Shown piece by piece: positions 1-12,782 of a stretch of 64,000 nt of DNA (positions are counted from its first letter, which is position 1; every line of letters starts with the position of its first letter). The notes beneath the pieces were generated by a model that ran no database searches, was not told the DNA's origin, and saw only the letters and a program-made list of their open reading frames with translations. This stretch comes from Cololabis saira (lineage: Eukaryota; Chordata; Actinopteri; Beloniformes; Belonidae). Made by a program: the position numbers and the translations under genes. Location of the stretch: assembly GCF_033807715.1 (NCBI RefSeq), contig NC_084599.1, positions 13,207,125 to 13,271,124 of the forward strand, written 5' to 3'.

Positions 1-3000
1 TTTTTCTAAAACATCTGTGCACTAAAGGAGAGAAATTAGGTATGATGCATATAATATGGGATACTATACTCTAGGTTTAATACATGCCTTTTATTTAGCA
101 GATGATTTATGATGACAACTAGGAAGCTCTGTCTGCATTCAAATGCAGCGTTTACACTTCAGGGTTCAAGTGACCCAGTTTTGATATTTTTCCTTTCAAG
201 TGTTACAGATTGAATATGACCAGTGGACATGTAAGTACTAAAAAAGTACATGGATTCAGATATTCTCAGATCAGCCTCAGACTGGCCTCATTCTTATGTG
301 GAATTAAATCAGATATGAAATGTCTGATTGTTCATTTGCATCTGCCATCCAAGCAAACATTGGATTTTCTCTGTAAATGCACCCCAGAAAATATGACGTG
401 GCAAGTGACATGAACACCTGTGCACAGACTCTTCTTCTCCACTTTAAAATACAATATAACAGTATAAATGCAGAGACACAGAGGGAGACTAAGGTGGTTT
501 GTCAGTTTGATAATTACAATATGTCCATATACATCTTCTATTTCACCTGCATTGACTTCACCTGCATTCTTGGAATTCTTTCAAAACCAATGGTTTTTCT
601 ATCTTGTCACCCTTTTCCGGGTCAGTAGAAGAAGTCCATCAGTAGAAGTCCATCTACCTTGCATGTTGTTTCTCCAGGCAGTAATCAGTATAAATACAGA
701 TGTTTGATTGAAGTCCCTTATAAAAGACGATGTAGGCAACTCACAAAATGTTGGATGTAAGAATTAAATTAGAATTGGCCATCAAGATCTGGATTGTAAA
801 TGCAGCTAAATATGCTTTGTTATCTCAGTTATTCCTCTGTACGATAGCCAATGTTCTTCAAGCCAAGCTGCATGTCGGGGGAGCCAAGTTTTGTACCTTG
901 TGCCTTTCTTTCACACAAGTAATGGACATGACAATTTGTTTCTTTTAACTCAGTTCTCTTTGTGCAACACGTATAATTTGGGACATATATAAAAAGGTCC
1001 TACAGAGAGTCACCCAATAGGGCTAAAAGGCCAGTGCTAAAAATGAGGGTGACTTTGGTGACAGACATATTTCAGTCCCCTTGTCCCACATCAAAAGCGT
1101 GATTAGAGGCATATTGGAGCTAAGACATGCAATGGCGTGATATCCCATACTCTGTGTGTTATACCAAGTAAATTGACCGAAAGGGAACACCAGATGTGAT
1201 GTATGCATGGCTCAGCTGTAAACATTTGGGGCCAGGCATATTAAGAGGTGACTCAGGACCAACAGGACAGACCCACCGCTCTGGAGCGGCGCTCACAGCT
1301 GCTTTGTTTACGGTTGCAGCACAAATTAATATAAAAGGCAAGTGGGAGGCTTTCTGTTTCGTCTGCGATTTCATATTTTTCCCCCAGCAAATTGGAAGAG
1401 CAAGAAAACATCCTAGTGGAAACAGCTGCTTTTGGATATTTATGTCAGTCCACTTGGTGTTTCTTCAGTATGTTTTCAGACAAATTTGCACTTGCACTGT
1501 TTTAATGTTTGAGGCCACCACTCTCTCAGACCACATCTTAATGTTCCCTGAGTGCACTTCATTCACTTCATTTAAATGTAGTGCTGCCCATTTTTGATCG
1601 TATCACCCAGGATTGCATTTTAGCATCAGGTCTGATCAGAACTTTAACCTTTAGTCTTCCTATTTCTTTGTTTTTACTAGCTCTTTTTCTCCCTTCTTCA
1701 ATTGGTGCCAGTGATAAATTTCATTTATGACCTGGGGGTTGATTAGAGTGAGACTGAAAAATGTGTGGCGTGGAGGAGGGGAATTGAGCATAGGTTATAT
1801 GTTTTATTCAGTTCCTCAATTCCCGTGATCTGACCTTCATTGGGTAAAAGTTCATGTATTAATATACATATCATGCATAACATATATCTTAAATATATAT
1901 GTAATTTGTTTTTGTTGGTGAAATGGCAGGGAATGAACAGCTAATTACCGTAATTGAATGTTGAACTGTTAGATATGTGGCCAAGTGTTCACTTCTAGAC
2001 TAGACTAGTGCAACTAGACACAAACAAGTATTTCATGATTGTGTGAGTATCTCATGTCTTATACTATCTAGACCTGGAGGCTGTGTGGATGCTTCCAAAC
2101 CACATGAGAAATAAGTGAAATGCAAGTAAGCATGTCATATTCTGCATGCTTCCCTGCTTTGTCTTCTGAGGAGAAACTGTGTTGGATTCATCCTGAGAAA
2201 ATCATGTGACCCCAAATCATTTAAGTATTTTGAGATTTTGCTACGAGTACATTTGATGCAGTTAGATATTACATGAAAAAAAACTATGGATTGACTGACG
2301 AGTCGGTTGAGGTCTTGCTGTCATATTGCAAGTGCAAGTTTCAAGTGTAATATGTATATATACACTTGTCAACATTAAAACGAAAACAAACAAAAAACTA
2401 AAACGGACAACCAAAGGTTAATGGTTAGCAAAAGTTGTTTATTATGAGAAATAGTTGTCAGGCTGGTCTACAGGGCGGTCCCTTTATTCAACTAATCACC
2501 ATTATTTTTAAATGTGTAGGTAAGTTTAACCTAGTGCAAAATCTTGACCTTCTTCAGCTAGACTTATGGCTGACTACGGGAAATTACAGTATTTTCCCCC
2601 TTGTTTTCCCTACATCTCCTGTTTATGGAGTATGGGTCGAATTTTGGCATTAGAGATTTGTGAGATTATCTGGAAACATGTTAGAAATGCTTAAAACATG
2701 AATTAACCTTGTCCAGAGTAAATAATATATTTTTTTCTAAGTGTAACTCATATACAGTTGGGTAGACCAAATGGTCTATGTTTGTGTTACAAACATATTT
2801 TATTCTAACACCTAATGCATAATGTAAAGCAGAGAGGGATGCTTTCCTTGTCCATATATGCTTTTATGAGATATAAAAAAATCATAATGCTAGTGTTTTG
2901 AGTCATGTCTTCATGTATGTTTTTGTCTAAAAGTTTGAAATAAAAAGGTTGGTCACAAAAAAAGATTTAAAGACTCATGATGACCTATATTTTGAATTCC

Positions 3001-3160
3001 AAGTTAGATTTTGCTTTTCTTATGGAGTTTGAGCCTTCCCATTAACATGACACCCTCATGGACCCCAGTGATTTTCTCTAAGGTTGTACATTACACCTTA
3101 CGAAGAGAAGGTCCAGCCCTATTGTGAAAGTTTTATGTACTAATTTGGGATTTATCCTAT
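1..3160. other. No gene or repeat recognised
   Basis: AT-rich DNA with many stop codons in all frames. The open frames present (for example 133 codons at 1196-1597) lack splice-site context and any recognisable family. It may be intergenic or part of a first intron of sbno2. Confidence 0.6.
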
Positions 3161-3164
3161 CATA

Positions 3165-3300
3165 TATCCATCCATCCATATTCTATACCCGCTTTATCCT
3201 TTGCAGGGTCGCGGGGGTCTGCTGGAGCCAATCCCAGCTCATTACAGGCGAGAGGCAGGGGTCCACCCTGGAGAAGTCGCCAGTCTATCGCAGTCCTATC
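3165..3300 (-). repeat. RTE/Rex-like LINE 3' tail, antisense
   Basis: On the minus strand this reads ...ggataaagcgggtatagaa followed by a GGAT repeat tail (seen on + as tatccatccatcca). It is the common teleost repeat containing gcgggtatagaaaatggatgg and a tract about an n-fold gcgagaggc/gtcgccag segment. A 5'-truncated non-LTR fragment; the family name is approximate. Confidence 0.65.
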
Positions 3301-3384
3301 ATATACCTTTTTTTTATTATATTTTATATTATATGTACGTATGTATATTTAAACCTTTTCACCATTTTTCAAGCCATTTTTATA

Positions 3385-3634
3385 TACCGTACTTTCTGGA
3401 CTATAAGCCACTACTTTTTTTACACGCTTTGAACCCTGCGGATTCAACAATGATGCAGCTAATTTCAGATCTTTACGGGCTAACGATCTTCATGCTGCCA
3501 ATACATTTCACGTCGTAGACACCTGCGGTTTATAGACAAGTGCCACATATATAGGTACAAAACCTGTTTTCATTTTTAAATTTAGTGGGTGCGGCTTATA
3601 TTCAGGTGCGTTCAATAGTCCGTAAAGTACAGTA
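3385..3634. mobile_element. Small MITE with TACCGTA...TACAGTA ends
   Basis: Left end taccgtactttctggactat and right end caatagtccgtaaagtacagta are imperfect inverted repeats, and the interior has the typical 'actataagcc...gcggcttat' composition of a MITE widespread in vertebrates. About 250 bp. TA dinucleotides flank it, as expected for a Tc1/mariner-like target. Confidence 0.65.
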
Positions 3635-3639
3635 ATCCT

Positions 3640-6430
3640 TTTGAGTACAACTGGTGCTCAATCTGAACATCAATTGCTCAGTCAGCTCTAAGCTTGTGTG
3701 AAATGATGAACCAAATTGATCTTTGCATGGCAACATACAAAGTGGTGTAGACGGACATAAGCAGCTCCCTCTTGCTGTACATGTGGTGTAATATTGTTAT
3801 ATCTGTGAGAGAAATTAGTTCAGTTTGAACTGTTATGCACCACATGTTACTAGTCGATGCACATTTTCTGTGCATTGACATGTGCTGTGTTGTTTGCCAG
3901 TGAAATTTGCTTTTGTTGAGTGTTATGAGCCGTACTGAATAACCATGACAGAAAGGGTAGGGATGCTGAGGCATGAAACTAGCTTCCTCTGATGGGCAGT
4001 GAAATCCCTCTGGGATCGGACTTGGTGAGAAATAACAGCCAACAACGGTGGTTTACTACCTTAAATAGGGCCAATATTTGAATGGATGCAAGGAAAAGAA
4101 AGACATAGCAATGTGGATTAGGTTCCACAAAAGCAATAGAGAACTTGTAGCAGATCTCAGAAAAGGACAGTCTGTTACCAGTGTGACTTGAAAGAAAGCA
4201 ATATCAGTGAGATAATATGAGCCACTTGATAGAGACTATGGAAACGGTTGGTGACTGAAAGTGTGACTGAAATGGAGAAGGAGGTGATCCAGATTTTAAC
4301 AAATGAAAGGCCCAAGATGAGTAGACAATAATATAAATTAGAGAAGTATTGTACTTGGCTGTTTTCTCTAAAGTTTCCTGATGGGACTTTTGTCATGAAT
4401 TGGCACCTTAAAAATGAATTGAATTCTTTCACAGCAACAGGCCCTAAGAAAAAAAAGGACACTGAAGAACACTAACCCCAAGTCCTCTGGAGGATGCATT
4501 CTATGTTACGATTTTTAAGCCTCTGTATACAACACTTAAGTTATACAAACAGTGGTACTTTGCGTCAGCCTGAATAGTTGCATTTAATAATAAATGTGTT
4601 TGCTTTACACATCTGGCTGTTATAAAACAAAAAAAACTCAAGACATTGCTTTTAAGTCTGTTGAGTTAAACAAAATTGTTGTCTTTTCCCCCTAGAAGCT
4701 GAACCCGAGACAGCTGAACCACCATCATGTGAATTCCACCTTCATACTATTGTATTGTATTGTGGAAAGCAGGGCAAGCAGGCAGCTAAATGATTTCTGC
4801 AATCTTTGATCTAGTTAGCGTTTGATCTATACTTGGTGGGTGCTTGTGGTGGAGGCTGAAATTATGGTATTGCTTTTAATAGTGCCGTCAGCTGCAGTAA
4901 ATCATTGTTGTATTTAGCATTTTTCTCTGGCTCAATTTGTTTTGTATTCCTCTGCTGCAGTACTTACTATAATCTCTGCTGTCCCCATACATTTCTTTCT
5001 GCTCCTTAGCCCTTTTCCCTTTTACCTGTGTTTGCTATTTACCGTAATAAAGCCTCATTTGAGCCCCAGAAGCCTACATAATATATCCCTTTATGTATAA
5101 ATTACATCTTGGATGATTTAAATGTGTTGTTCAGGCGGTTTTATGGCATACAAATATGCACGGTCATGACAAACTGTTGCTGAATATCCTCTTGAAAGGT
5201 GTTAATGTAAACCTTATTGCTATTAATTGTTCTTAGAAGCTTAGTCTTTTCACCCTGCTTTTCCGTTGGACCAAAACACTCAAATAACTAACCTCTAAAT
5301 AATCTATTCATCCGATTCATAAATGTAATAACTACCGCCGCTTATCATCTCTCTCAGTACCATTACTTTCTGGGTTACAGAACTGTTCACAGCTCCTTAA
5401 TGACCGTGGCTGTAATATCAAATGAAAATTCAGTAAAGGAAAAAAAAAGGAAGGTAATGTCTTTGTCCTTTATCCAGATGCTTGAGCGTGTGAGTGCATG
5501 TCTACACAGTGGCGTGTATGGACTCTGTCAAAAAGGTGCTGATTAATAATGTAAGCTCTTTTGACTGATTAAGCGCTTTGTTTCCCTGGGAAGTAATTTT
5601 TTCCTTTTATAAATATTTCATCACTAGCTAATGAATCCAGACAGTCAAGGCAATCATAACTAGTTTACGGCCCCCTTGCTGCTCTGGTGTAAGGTGGTTG
5701 GACCATGATCATTTCTAACCTCATTACTTGTAATGCTGATGGACACAGATTGGTGATGAGTGAGTGCAGTTCATTGAACTGAATGATTGAAGTCTGCATG
5801 TTAGTGCAAAAGACAGATGCAGACTATAACAGGAATGAGAAGCGCAGATGCCGACAGGGGTCTGTCTGTCATATGAGGAAGGTATGCTTTGCTGACACCA
5901 CTACAGTATATGCAAGTGTGTTGAAAGTGCAGCTGTGTGGATGGATGGATTACAAAGCAATCCTACAGGGCCTGTAGGTCTGCTTCTACAGTAATGCTGA
6001 AAAAGAAAACAGTTGTGGGGTGCAAATCAGTAAATGCATAAAATAATCACAAGGAAGTTCCAAGAAGCATTGAGGAACAACATAAGTTTTGTTTATGCTT
6101 CAGCAATGGACTGATGGGGAACTCTATGCCACACCACACCTTGACATGCACCTCTCCACAAATGTTTCTACATGTTGAGTCGACGCAGACTGCAGCAAGT
6201 GATTGGCCCGCTTAGTAGCTAGCATTTTTCTTTTCCTTCATATTCCCCACCACATCGTCTTTGTTGTTTTCAAGCCACAAAGAAAGTTAACAGCAAAACA
6301 TCAATTAAAATGACTGTTGCTCAACCATTATCAGTTCCAACTCATATAAAAAATGTTTTATTTGCTCTGTTGCTATGTTTGAAAGTAAAAGAAGCTTAGC
6401 ACTGCAGAGAAGAATCCACCCTTTAATTTT
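3640..6430. other. No gene or repeat recognised
   Basis: AT-rich unique-looking sequence with only short chance frames. No splice-supported exon fits the sbno2 phase pattern here. Confidence 0.55.
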
Positions 6431-6455
6431 GTATTTGCAGGCCTAGTGTTACTAC

Positions 6456-7350
6456 TAGGCCTGCAGCTACCGAATATTTTGGTAATCGATTATTCTATCA
6501 GATATTCCATTTATTAATCGAGAAATCGGATAAAACTTACTTTTGCTTAATTAAAGCTCAATTATAAATATATAATAGAGAACAAGGCAGATCACTCTAT
6601 AAAAACAACCAATAATTTGTTTCTTTTTATAAGAAAAATTGACATTTATTTACATATTTTGCAAACTAGTAAACTGTTACAATACAAATACTTCAAACTT
6701 AACATTCCCCGAGACATAAAATTAAATAAAAATAAATGAAATTATTTCCCACTTATTTTTTCCAAGTAAAAAAAAAATAAAATCAAAAATATTCTTAAAC
6801 ACTGCCTTTAAATCGTGCAACTTCACGTTCAGAACCAATACATTTAAACAGAAATGCTTGGCTGTGGACTGGGACTCGGAAGAAGACTTGGATCTTACAC
6901 AATGTGGACCGGGACCTTCATTTTTAATTTAAAATGATCCCACACCTCCGACATTTTCTGTATCTTCCTCTTATTACTTTCGCTTTGCTGCGTTTGCTCA
7001 CTGTCGCTGTCACTGTTTTCGGTCCTTGCGTCTGTACAGCAAAACTCTTTACAAACGTTTTTAAATTAAGCGAGGCTTCGAGGCAGAGGAAAGTCATCTG
7101 CAGTGTGGTAGAATTTAATGAAAATAGACATTGGAAAAAAGTAGAATGCAAACTTTGCAAGCGACAGTTTGCATATCACAGCTCCATATCAAACATGGCG
7201 GGTCACATGAAAACGGTAAGCCAACTTGCCCCGTCTGTTTTGACAACATGAACACATCAGAATTGACATATTTCAATGTTTTAATCTAATAATTGTTTGT
7301 AACTGAAGGCGTACCCGCCGGCAACAACAGCGGCATTCCCCACTTACAAC
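6456..7350 (+). mobile_element. hAT-type transposon fragment with transposase BED-finger exon
   Basis: Begins taggcctgcagctaccgaat with the 'taatcgattattc' composition typical of fish hAT ends. An exon-like frame at 7066-7215 reads EASRQRKVICS, KKVECKLCKRQFAYHSS and ISNMAGHMKT, a BED zinc finger (C-x2-C then H), followed by a splice-donor-like ACG|GTAAGC. A second copy of the same family lies at 13985-14347. No right inverted repeat was found, so the element is truncated. Confidence 0.7.
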
Positions 7351-7672
7351 CAGACCAATGCTGGATGTTAAGCCTCTTTTTTTGAAACACTTTAATCATC
7401 CAATATTTTTAATGCTCAAAGCTCCACGATTTTTACCTTTTTTTTTTGCATCATGGTTTTTATTATTTAGCATATATTTTTTTTATTTTATTGTAAAATG
7501 TGTAATAGAAATAGTAGTTTATAGTTTATATTTTGACTTCATAACTTGCTTGCGATCCATAACTCTGACCATGGACCTGTTGCTTATCTTTAGTGTCACT
7601 GAACCTGCTCTGAAGCACATCTAGCTGACTGGTTTTAGCAATATACAGGAATAAACAACTGGTAATCAGTAG

Positions 7673-8247
7673 TAGGGCTGCACGATTCTGGACAAAATGA
7701 GAATCACGATTTTTTTGCTTAGAATTGAGATCACGATTCTCTCACGATTTTTTTTCCAATATAAAATTTATTGCACTTATTACTTTAACTTTGCAACAGC
7801 TGAACAAAAATATAATAACAATGAACATCTCTTGTCTTCTTTACACAAACCTTTGAATAATTTAAACAATAATAACAATTTTGAACAATATTTGTTCCTC
7901 CCTGAGTTGAACACCCTTTCAGAAAGGGGACTTGTAACAGATCCTGTAGTTCTGAGGCAACAAATTATTCCTCTGGCTGGGATGAACCACGGGGGATGAA
8001 CCCCCCAATGCCTATTGCTGCTATTAAGAAGCTGCCGATACAAAAGGTAAACGTTACAAAAAATATGATGGTGCCTGATAAAAGAATGGCATCAACTTTG
8101 TAACAGCTGACATTGAACATAAAAACAATAAACATATAAAAAAAAATATATATATATATATTTTTAAATCGTCGTCATTTGGAAATGAGATTGCGTTCAA
8201 GCATGAATCGAGATCGCGATTTTTTAACGATTAATCGTGCAGCCCTA
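7673..8247. mobile_element. Non-autonomous hAT element, TSD ATCAGTAG
   Basis: Terminal inverted repeats TAGGGCTGCACGATT...AATCGTGCAGCCCTA bound a 575-bp AT-rich element. Exact 8-bp duplications ATCAGTAG occur at 7665-7672 and 8248-8255, diagnostic of hAT insertion. No transposase sequence recognised. Confidence 0.92.
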
Positions 8248-8628
8248 ATCAGTAGTACTCAGTAGTTTGTACTTAATGGTACTCACCAGAAACCTGGTGT
8301 CGCCTATTGGTTATCTCTGCTTTTCACCACCAAAATGATCCATGAAACGAATATTCCGCTGTAAAGATTCCCTAGCAGCTCCTCCCTCATGGATGGGCTG
8401 ATGGAGCAGGTGACCACCGTTAACATTGATTGAGATTGATAACATGGGCGCATTCAAGTCCGCTTCACGTGCCTGTTTGCCCATTTACAGCATGCCGCAC
8501 CGCATTACAAGAAAATAAAGCTGAAAAATCAACCAATTATTGTCCTTGGCTGCTCAATCAGTGCATCTCTAATACATACATTTGTTTAACACTTCTATTC
8601 ATGTTTCTAAAATTTCTGAAAACTACAT

Positions 8629-8988
8629 TGTGGCAGGGTGGAGGATTGGGCGTGGTCCGCGGGGGAGTAGCGCACAGTTGGCGCAGGTTGGATCAGCTGA
8701 TTGGGCACAGGTGTGTCCAATAAATCTCTCCTCCCTGCCTGGGTCTTTAAGGAGTGGGCTGATTGTGCATAGGGATCTGTAAGAGGGTGATGACACAGAG
8801 CTGCCGGAGCCCGGAGACGACGACGACAACGACCGGCGGCGGCGGCTGCGGCTGCGTGTGCGGCTGCGTGTGCGTGTCTGTGTACGTGTCTGTGTACAGG
8901 TCTGGTGATGAATAAAATCCACCATTTCTCCGCTAAACCACGCGTCCTCATTCCTGTTGGCTGACCCCGGTAGTAAGAGTCGGCTACA
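8629..8988 (+). mobile_element. Solo LTR, TSD TACAT
   Basis: A 360-bp segment starts TGTGGCAGGG and ends GTCGGCTACA (TG...CA ends, near-inverted TGTRGCC) and is flanked by the exact 5-bp duplication TACAT at 8624-8628 and 8989-8993. It is GC-rich compared with the surroundings, with a CGG/CTG-rich middle and an AATAAA signal near 8910. It has no internal coding region, so it is a solo LTR left by recombination, probably of a Gypsy/ERV-type element. The strand is assigned from AATAAA. Confidence 0.85.
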
Positions 8989-9059
8989 TACATGCATGTG
9001 TGATATAAAGCCTTATTCATAATATTTGTCCATTCATAAGAACAGTCTGGTGTCGAGGA

Positions 9060-9126
9060 CCTGATGTGTGTTTTATTAAAGCACTTTGCTCTACGTAGTA
9101 CATAAATAAAGTTTGATTTGATTTTC
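9060..9126 (+). repeat. LINE-like 3' tail fragment
   Basis: The sequence tattaaagcactttgctcta followed by aataaagtttgatttgattt resembles the 3' end of common fish LINE/SINE repeats. Short and diverged. Confidence 0.4.
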
Positions 9127-11270
9127 TAAGATCGTGACTTTGTTTCAGCATTCCACATGTGACTGGACATTTGCCTGTAAGATGGCAAGCACACACCAGG
9201 CAACATGGTGGTTCTCCTCGTGAGCTTTATTGTGACTTAGCAGCTTAAGGAAGTCACACTTCACTGGCTGATCTCCGTGTGCTTTGGCAGGAAAGTAAAG
9301 GCCACCCGCACACACTCAGATAGTCATTTGTACCATTGCATAAGACCTTAACTTACCCCTAACCTATTCTGCCTGTGAGCACATGTTGGATATTGTCATT
9401 ACGTACATCCTGTGTTTTTAGAATGGCTGAGGTGAGCTGCGTGTTCAACTCTATGAGTAATACAGGCTAGGAGAACCAAGTGGCCTAAAATGTTGCCATG
9501 CCAAATGAAATACTGTTTTAGTATCATAAATTAATTATTCTCCACAATGGCTAACTTCTTCCCAGTGATTTGTACTGTGGATATGGTGGAGTTTCTAAAA
9601 AAATTTCTCATGAAATGGCTTGATCTGCCTGCAGCAATCTCTTGCATCATACCAACCATAGAGTGAGGTGTAAAGACCAAAGAGAAAGCACTGCACGGAA
9701 ACCATCAGTGACCTATGACATAATGAACATATTGAGGAGATTACTTGTGAGAGGACTTTAGTTTAATTCAGTTCTGTAAAAAGGGACGTCAGTACAAAGA
9801 AAAATTTAAAGCAAGGAGGTTTTCTTCTCTTTCTTTGCTGCTTGATGCATTTACTCTCTTTGTATTCCTAATGCTGCACTGCTACCTGTATTTATCTTTG
9901 ATTTAAACACTGATAACCTTGTTTTCCTAGAGGTAGCTTCCTTCATTACCTCCCTCTTCTCTGCAGGAGTTAAGACTTGTAGGGGGGTTTGCTGTTTTCT
10001 GGTAATGAGAGGCTTTACAGGAAGGGGGTATCTGGGACTACTCCTTAAATAATCAGTATTGATTATCCTCAGAAGCTCTCTGTTAGGGTGGGGGTTGAGG
10101 AAAGCTAGGTGGGTTTTCAGTTGCTAGGTGAGGGTTACATACATGGACACAGAGTATGCCTTGTTAGATGATAGTAGGTGTTTTGGATTATGGAAAGAAT
10201 TTCTTCCAATACGACTACATTAACAAGACTCTGTGTCACCGTTTGAAGAGGTGATTGTAGTGGTAGACAGGGGTTGATGGTTAAAGACAGTGATGGGCAG
10301 AAAAAGACTGCCTGCTAAAAATAATATAAAGACTGGTTTGGGATTTCATGTCTTGACTGAGATGTTGGGTTTCTTTTGTTTTTGTTTTTTGTACAGTTTT
10401 TTTTTTTTGTTAGCTGTTGTAGTTGCACTTAGTATTGAGCCATCTGAAAGACCACTTTCATATAATAAGCTTTTCATAATAGCTTTTTGCTTCAGACTTT
10501 TTGCTTTGAAAATCTGGAATTCTTTTCCTTTGCTCCCCAAAAATTTGTTTCAAACTTATCCAAAGTGCCACACCAAGTTAAGTAAGGTCTCTACCTCTCT
10601 CTCGCACACACACACACACACACACTCAGACACACAAAGGCCCCCTTTTAGACCCACATAAACTCTATTAGGATTTATTACTTCAGCTTTTCCCCCAGTG
10701 AGCACGTCTGGCCTGTGCTCCAGATTGGGGGTAAACTCAACAAAGGAAGGAAGGATGAGGGGAGGAACGGTAGCAGTTTGATTAGTTTGCAGCAAGAGAG
10801 TGTTGCTGATGTTAGACAGACATGGAGTGCAAAGTGCTGACAGATTTGATGTTTCACTTGTAAAGCTGGTGAGATCGGCGAGGAATAAAAGTTTTGTTAG
10901 TTTTGTTAGTTCATTTATAATGAGCATTTTTTAAACAACATGTTCCTATAACAGAGAAGATTTCCGATTATTACATAAAGCCAGCAGAAGTCGTTAACCT
11001 AAAGTTTGAATTCTGCATTAAATCATATCAGTACAATAAAATAATCACATTCCATATAATGAGAGACAATGTAAATAAATGTTGTAAATCTTGTAAATAA
11101 CATTTGTACATCTAAACAAAAGGATAACCCCTCTTCAAAAATATTTAACATCAAACATCAAAAGTTTAATTTACAAAAAAAATAACATTAAAATATCACA
11201 GCATCTTTCTATGCTTTGTAGCATAGAAATAAATTAATAGATAACACAAACATGTCACTTTAAGGCTGCC
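9127..11270. other. No gene recognised; contains a (CA)n microsatellite
   Basis: Mostly AT-rich. A short CA repeat sits at about 10603-10625 and creates a spurious Cys/Val-rich minus-strand frame. No conserved domain visible. Confidence 0.5.
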
Positions 11271-11274
11271 CTGG

Positions 11275-11560
11275 TTTGAAAATATGTCACTCATTGAGCC
11301 ATTGCGATTTGAAGGATACTGTGACATCACAGATTCAGATCAGAGAAATATTATGCAGACTTCCCATCTTAACTCAGCTCAGTGGCACACCATGCTGGAT
11401 TTCTGTACTATCAAAGTAGGTAGTACAACACTTGATGAGAGAGAGGTATATTCCTCTGAAAAGGGAGGTGGAGTTTTGTGTCTGACTCCACCCCCTAAAA
11501 CTGATATCTTAAAAATTCATAATCCAAAGGGGACCTAATGTACTGTATTTTGGGGGGGTT
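11275..11560. repeat. Possible DNA-transposon remnant
   Basis: The stretch ends with ccaaaggggacctaatgta, the kind of end seen in fish interspersed repeats carrying 'ggggacctattatg', and includes purine-rich gggaggtggagttt opposite ctccaccccct (an internal inverted pair at about 11464-11496). No target duplication identified. Confidence 0.3.
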
Positions 11561-12049
11561 TGTCCAAAGCTTGGCGCAAACATTTCATTGATACCTCAAG
11601 AAAGTGTGTTGAAAATAAGGAAAATAAATGATTGTGGCCCTTGTCACCATTGCACAAAGATGTGTATAAAAGTATCCATCAGAAAACTTGAACTCTAGTG
11701 TTCAAGGGTTCAGGTTTTTCCTATAATTGGTCACTGGTCTGTGTACTTGAACAGCACACATGGAAACATTTACAGAAAAACCTCTACCCGTAAGCCTACA
11801 AAATCCTTTTCTAGGCTTAGTTTTTATCTGGAAAGTCTCTGTATTTTGAAAAACACACAAATATCTCACTGGAGTATTTCACTGTTTGCAGACGGAATGT
11901 GATTAAAGCAGACGATACATAATAACTGTTACCCAAGGAAAATGTCCTATTTGTGCCTATACTTATGAGGAAGATAAAGAGATCGGGAAACCTTCTGCTT
12001 GTGTCCAATCAGTATGCTTTAGCCCGTCTGACCTGTCGTTATGTTGGAC

Positions 12050-12112
12050 ATATAAGATAAGATAAGAAAGATAAGAAATCCTTTAATAGTCCCCCAGAGG
12101 GGAAATTTCCAA
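12050..12112 (-). repeat. LINE 3' tail (TTATCT-type), antisense
   Basis: The + strand reads ataagataagataagaaaga, then aatcctttaatagtcccc and gaggggaaattt. This is the reverse complement of the widespread fish LINE end '...gggactaataaaggatttcttatcttatc'. Confidence 0.55.
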
Positions 12113-12249
12113 TAAATAATAATAAATAAATCAATAATAAATATAAACAGCTTGAACTGCAAAACCATCACATATATCTCCTCTGTTAGAAAGACTGTTC
12201 AAGTACTCACTAAATGCCTGTTTGTATTTTATGTTTGCAAAAATGTGAA

Positions 12250-12710
12250 ATATTCCTTCCTTTATTTATTTAACCAGGCAAGCAAATTAAGAACAAATTT
12301 CTTATTTTCAAGTGCAGCCTAGGGGGGTAAGGGGAGGGGGGAGCTAAGATGAAAAAGAACAAAGTTATATAAATACACAAAAAGACATTAAAACACAATA
12401 CAAAAGATAAAACAATTAATCAAGTAATTCAAACAGTCAGTATGCATGAAGGAGGACTAAAGGCAAGTGCAGGAGTCGGTTGTACTTAATAAAAGATGTA
12501 GTTTGAAAGTGGAGATGGAGGTGAGAACAGAAAGTTTAAGGGTATTTTGTAAGGTGTTCCAATCAGAGGCTGCAGCGAATCGGAAGGCATTGCACCCAAA
12601 GGTGGTGCAGACTTTGGGGATGGAGAGATTGATGAAGGCTGATTGATGAATATTGTGCAGTCTTTTATCAAGATTTCTGCCTCCCATATGTTTTGCACTG
12701 CATTTTACTT
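12250..12710 (-). mobile_element. L2/CR1-like LINE 3' end with C-terminal coding remnant, antisense
   Basis: A minus-strand frame at 12457-12687 reads PKVCTTFGCNAFRFAAASDW and NTLQNTLKL, matching the [PxxRTxFGxxAFxxxAPxxWNxLP] C-terminal signature of L2/CR1/Rex-type LINE proteins. It is followed on that strand by a 3' UTR ending in TTAAATAAATAAAGG. 5'-truncated and non-functional. Confidence 0.7.
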
Positions 12711-12721
12711 CCTCCCGTGAC

Positions 12722-12782
12722 TCTGATTGGTCCTCTAGTCACTAGAGGACCAATCAGACCAATTCACTAGAGTCTAGTGAAT
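12722..12782. repeat. Two adjacent perfect palindromes with CCAAT boxes
   Basis: 12722-12758 has 18-base perfect arms (TCTGATTGGTCCTCTAGT and its complement) around a single C. 12762-12782 has 10-base perfect arms (ATTCACTAGA) around a single G. The larger contains ATTGG and CCAAT in opposite orientation. It lies about 350 bases upstream of the presumed UTR exon. Confidence 0.9.

Noticed and set aside
1196..1597. 133-codon open frame on the + strand
   Set aside because: No recognisable domain, low-complexity Cys/Phe-rich composition, no splice or conservation support. Best explained as chance in AT-rich DNA.
8607..9020. Minus-strand frames of 124-137 codons rich in Ala, Arg and Ser
   Set aside because: They lie in the GC-rich solo LTR and only translate its CTG/CGG repeats.
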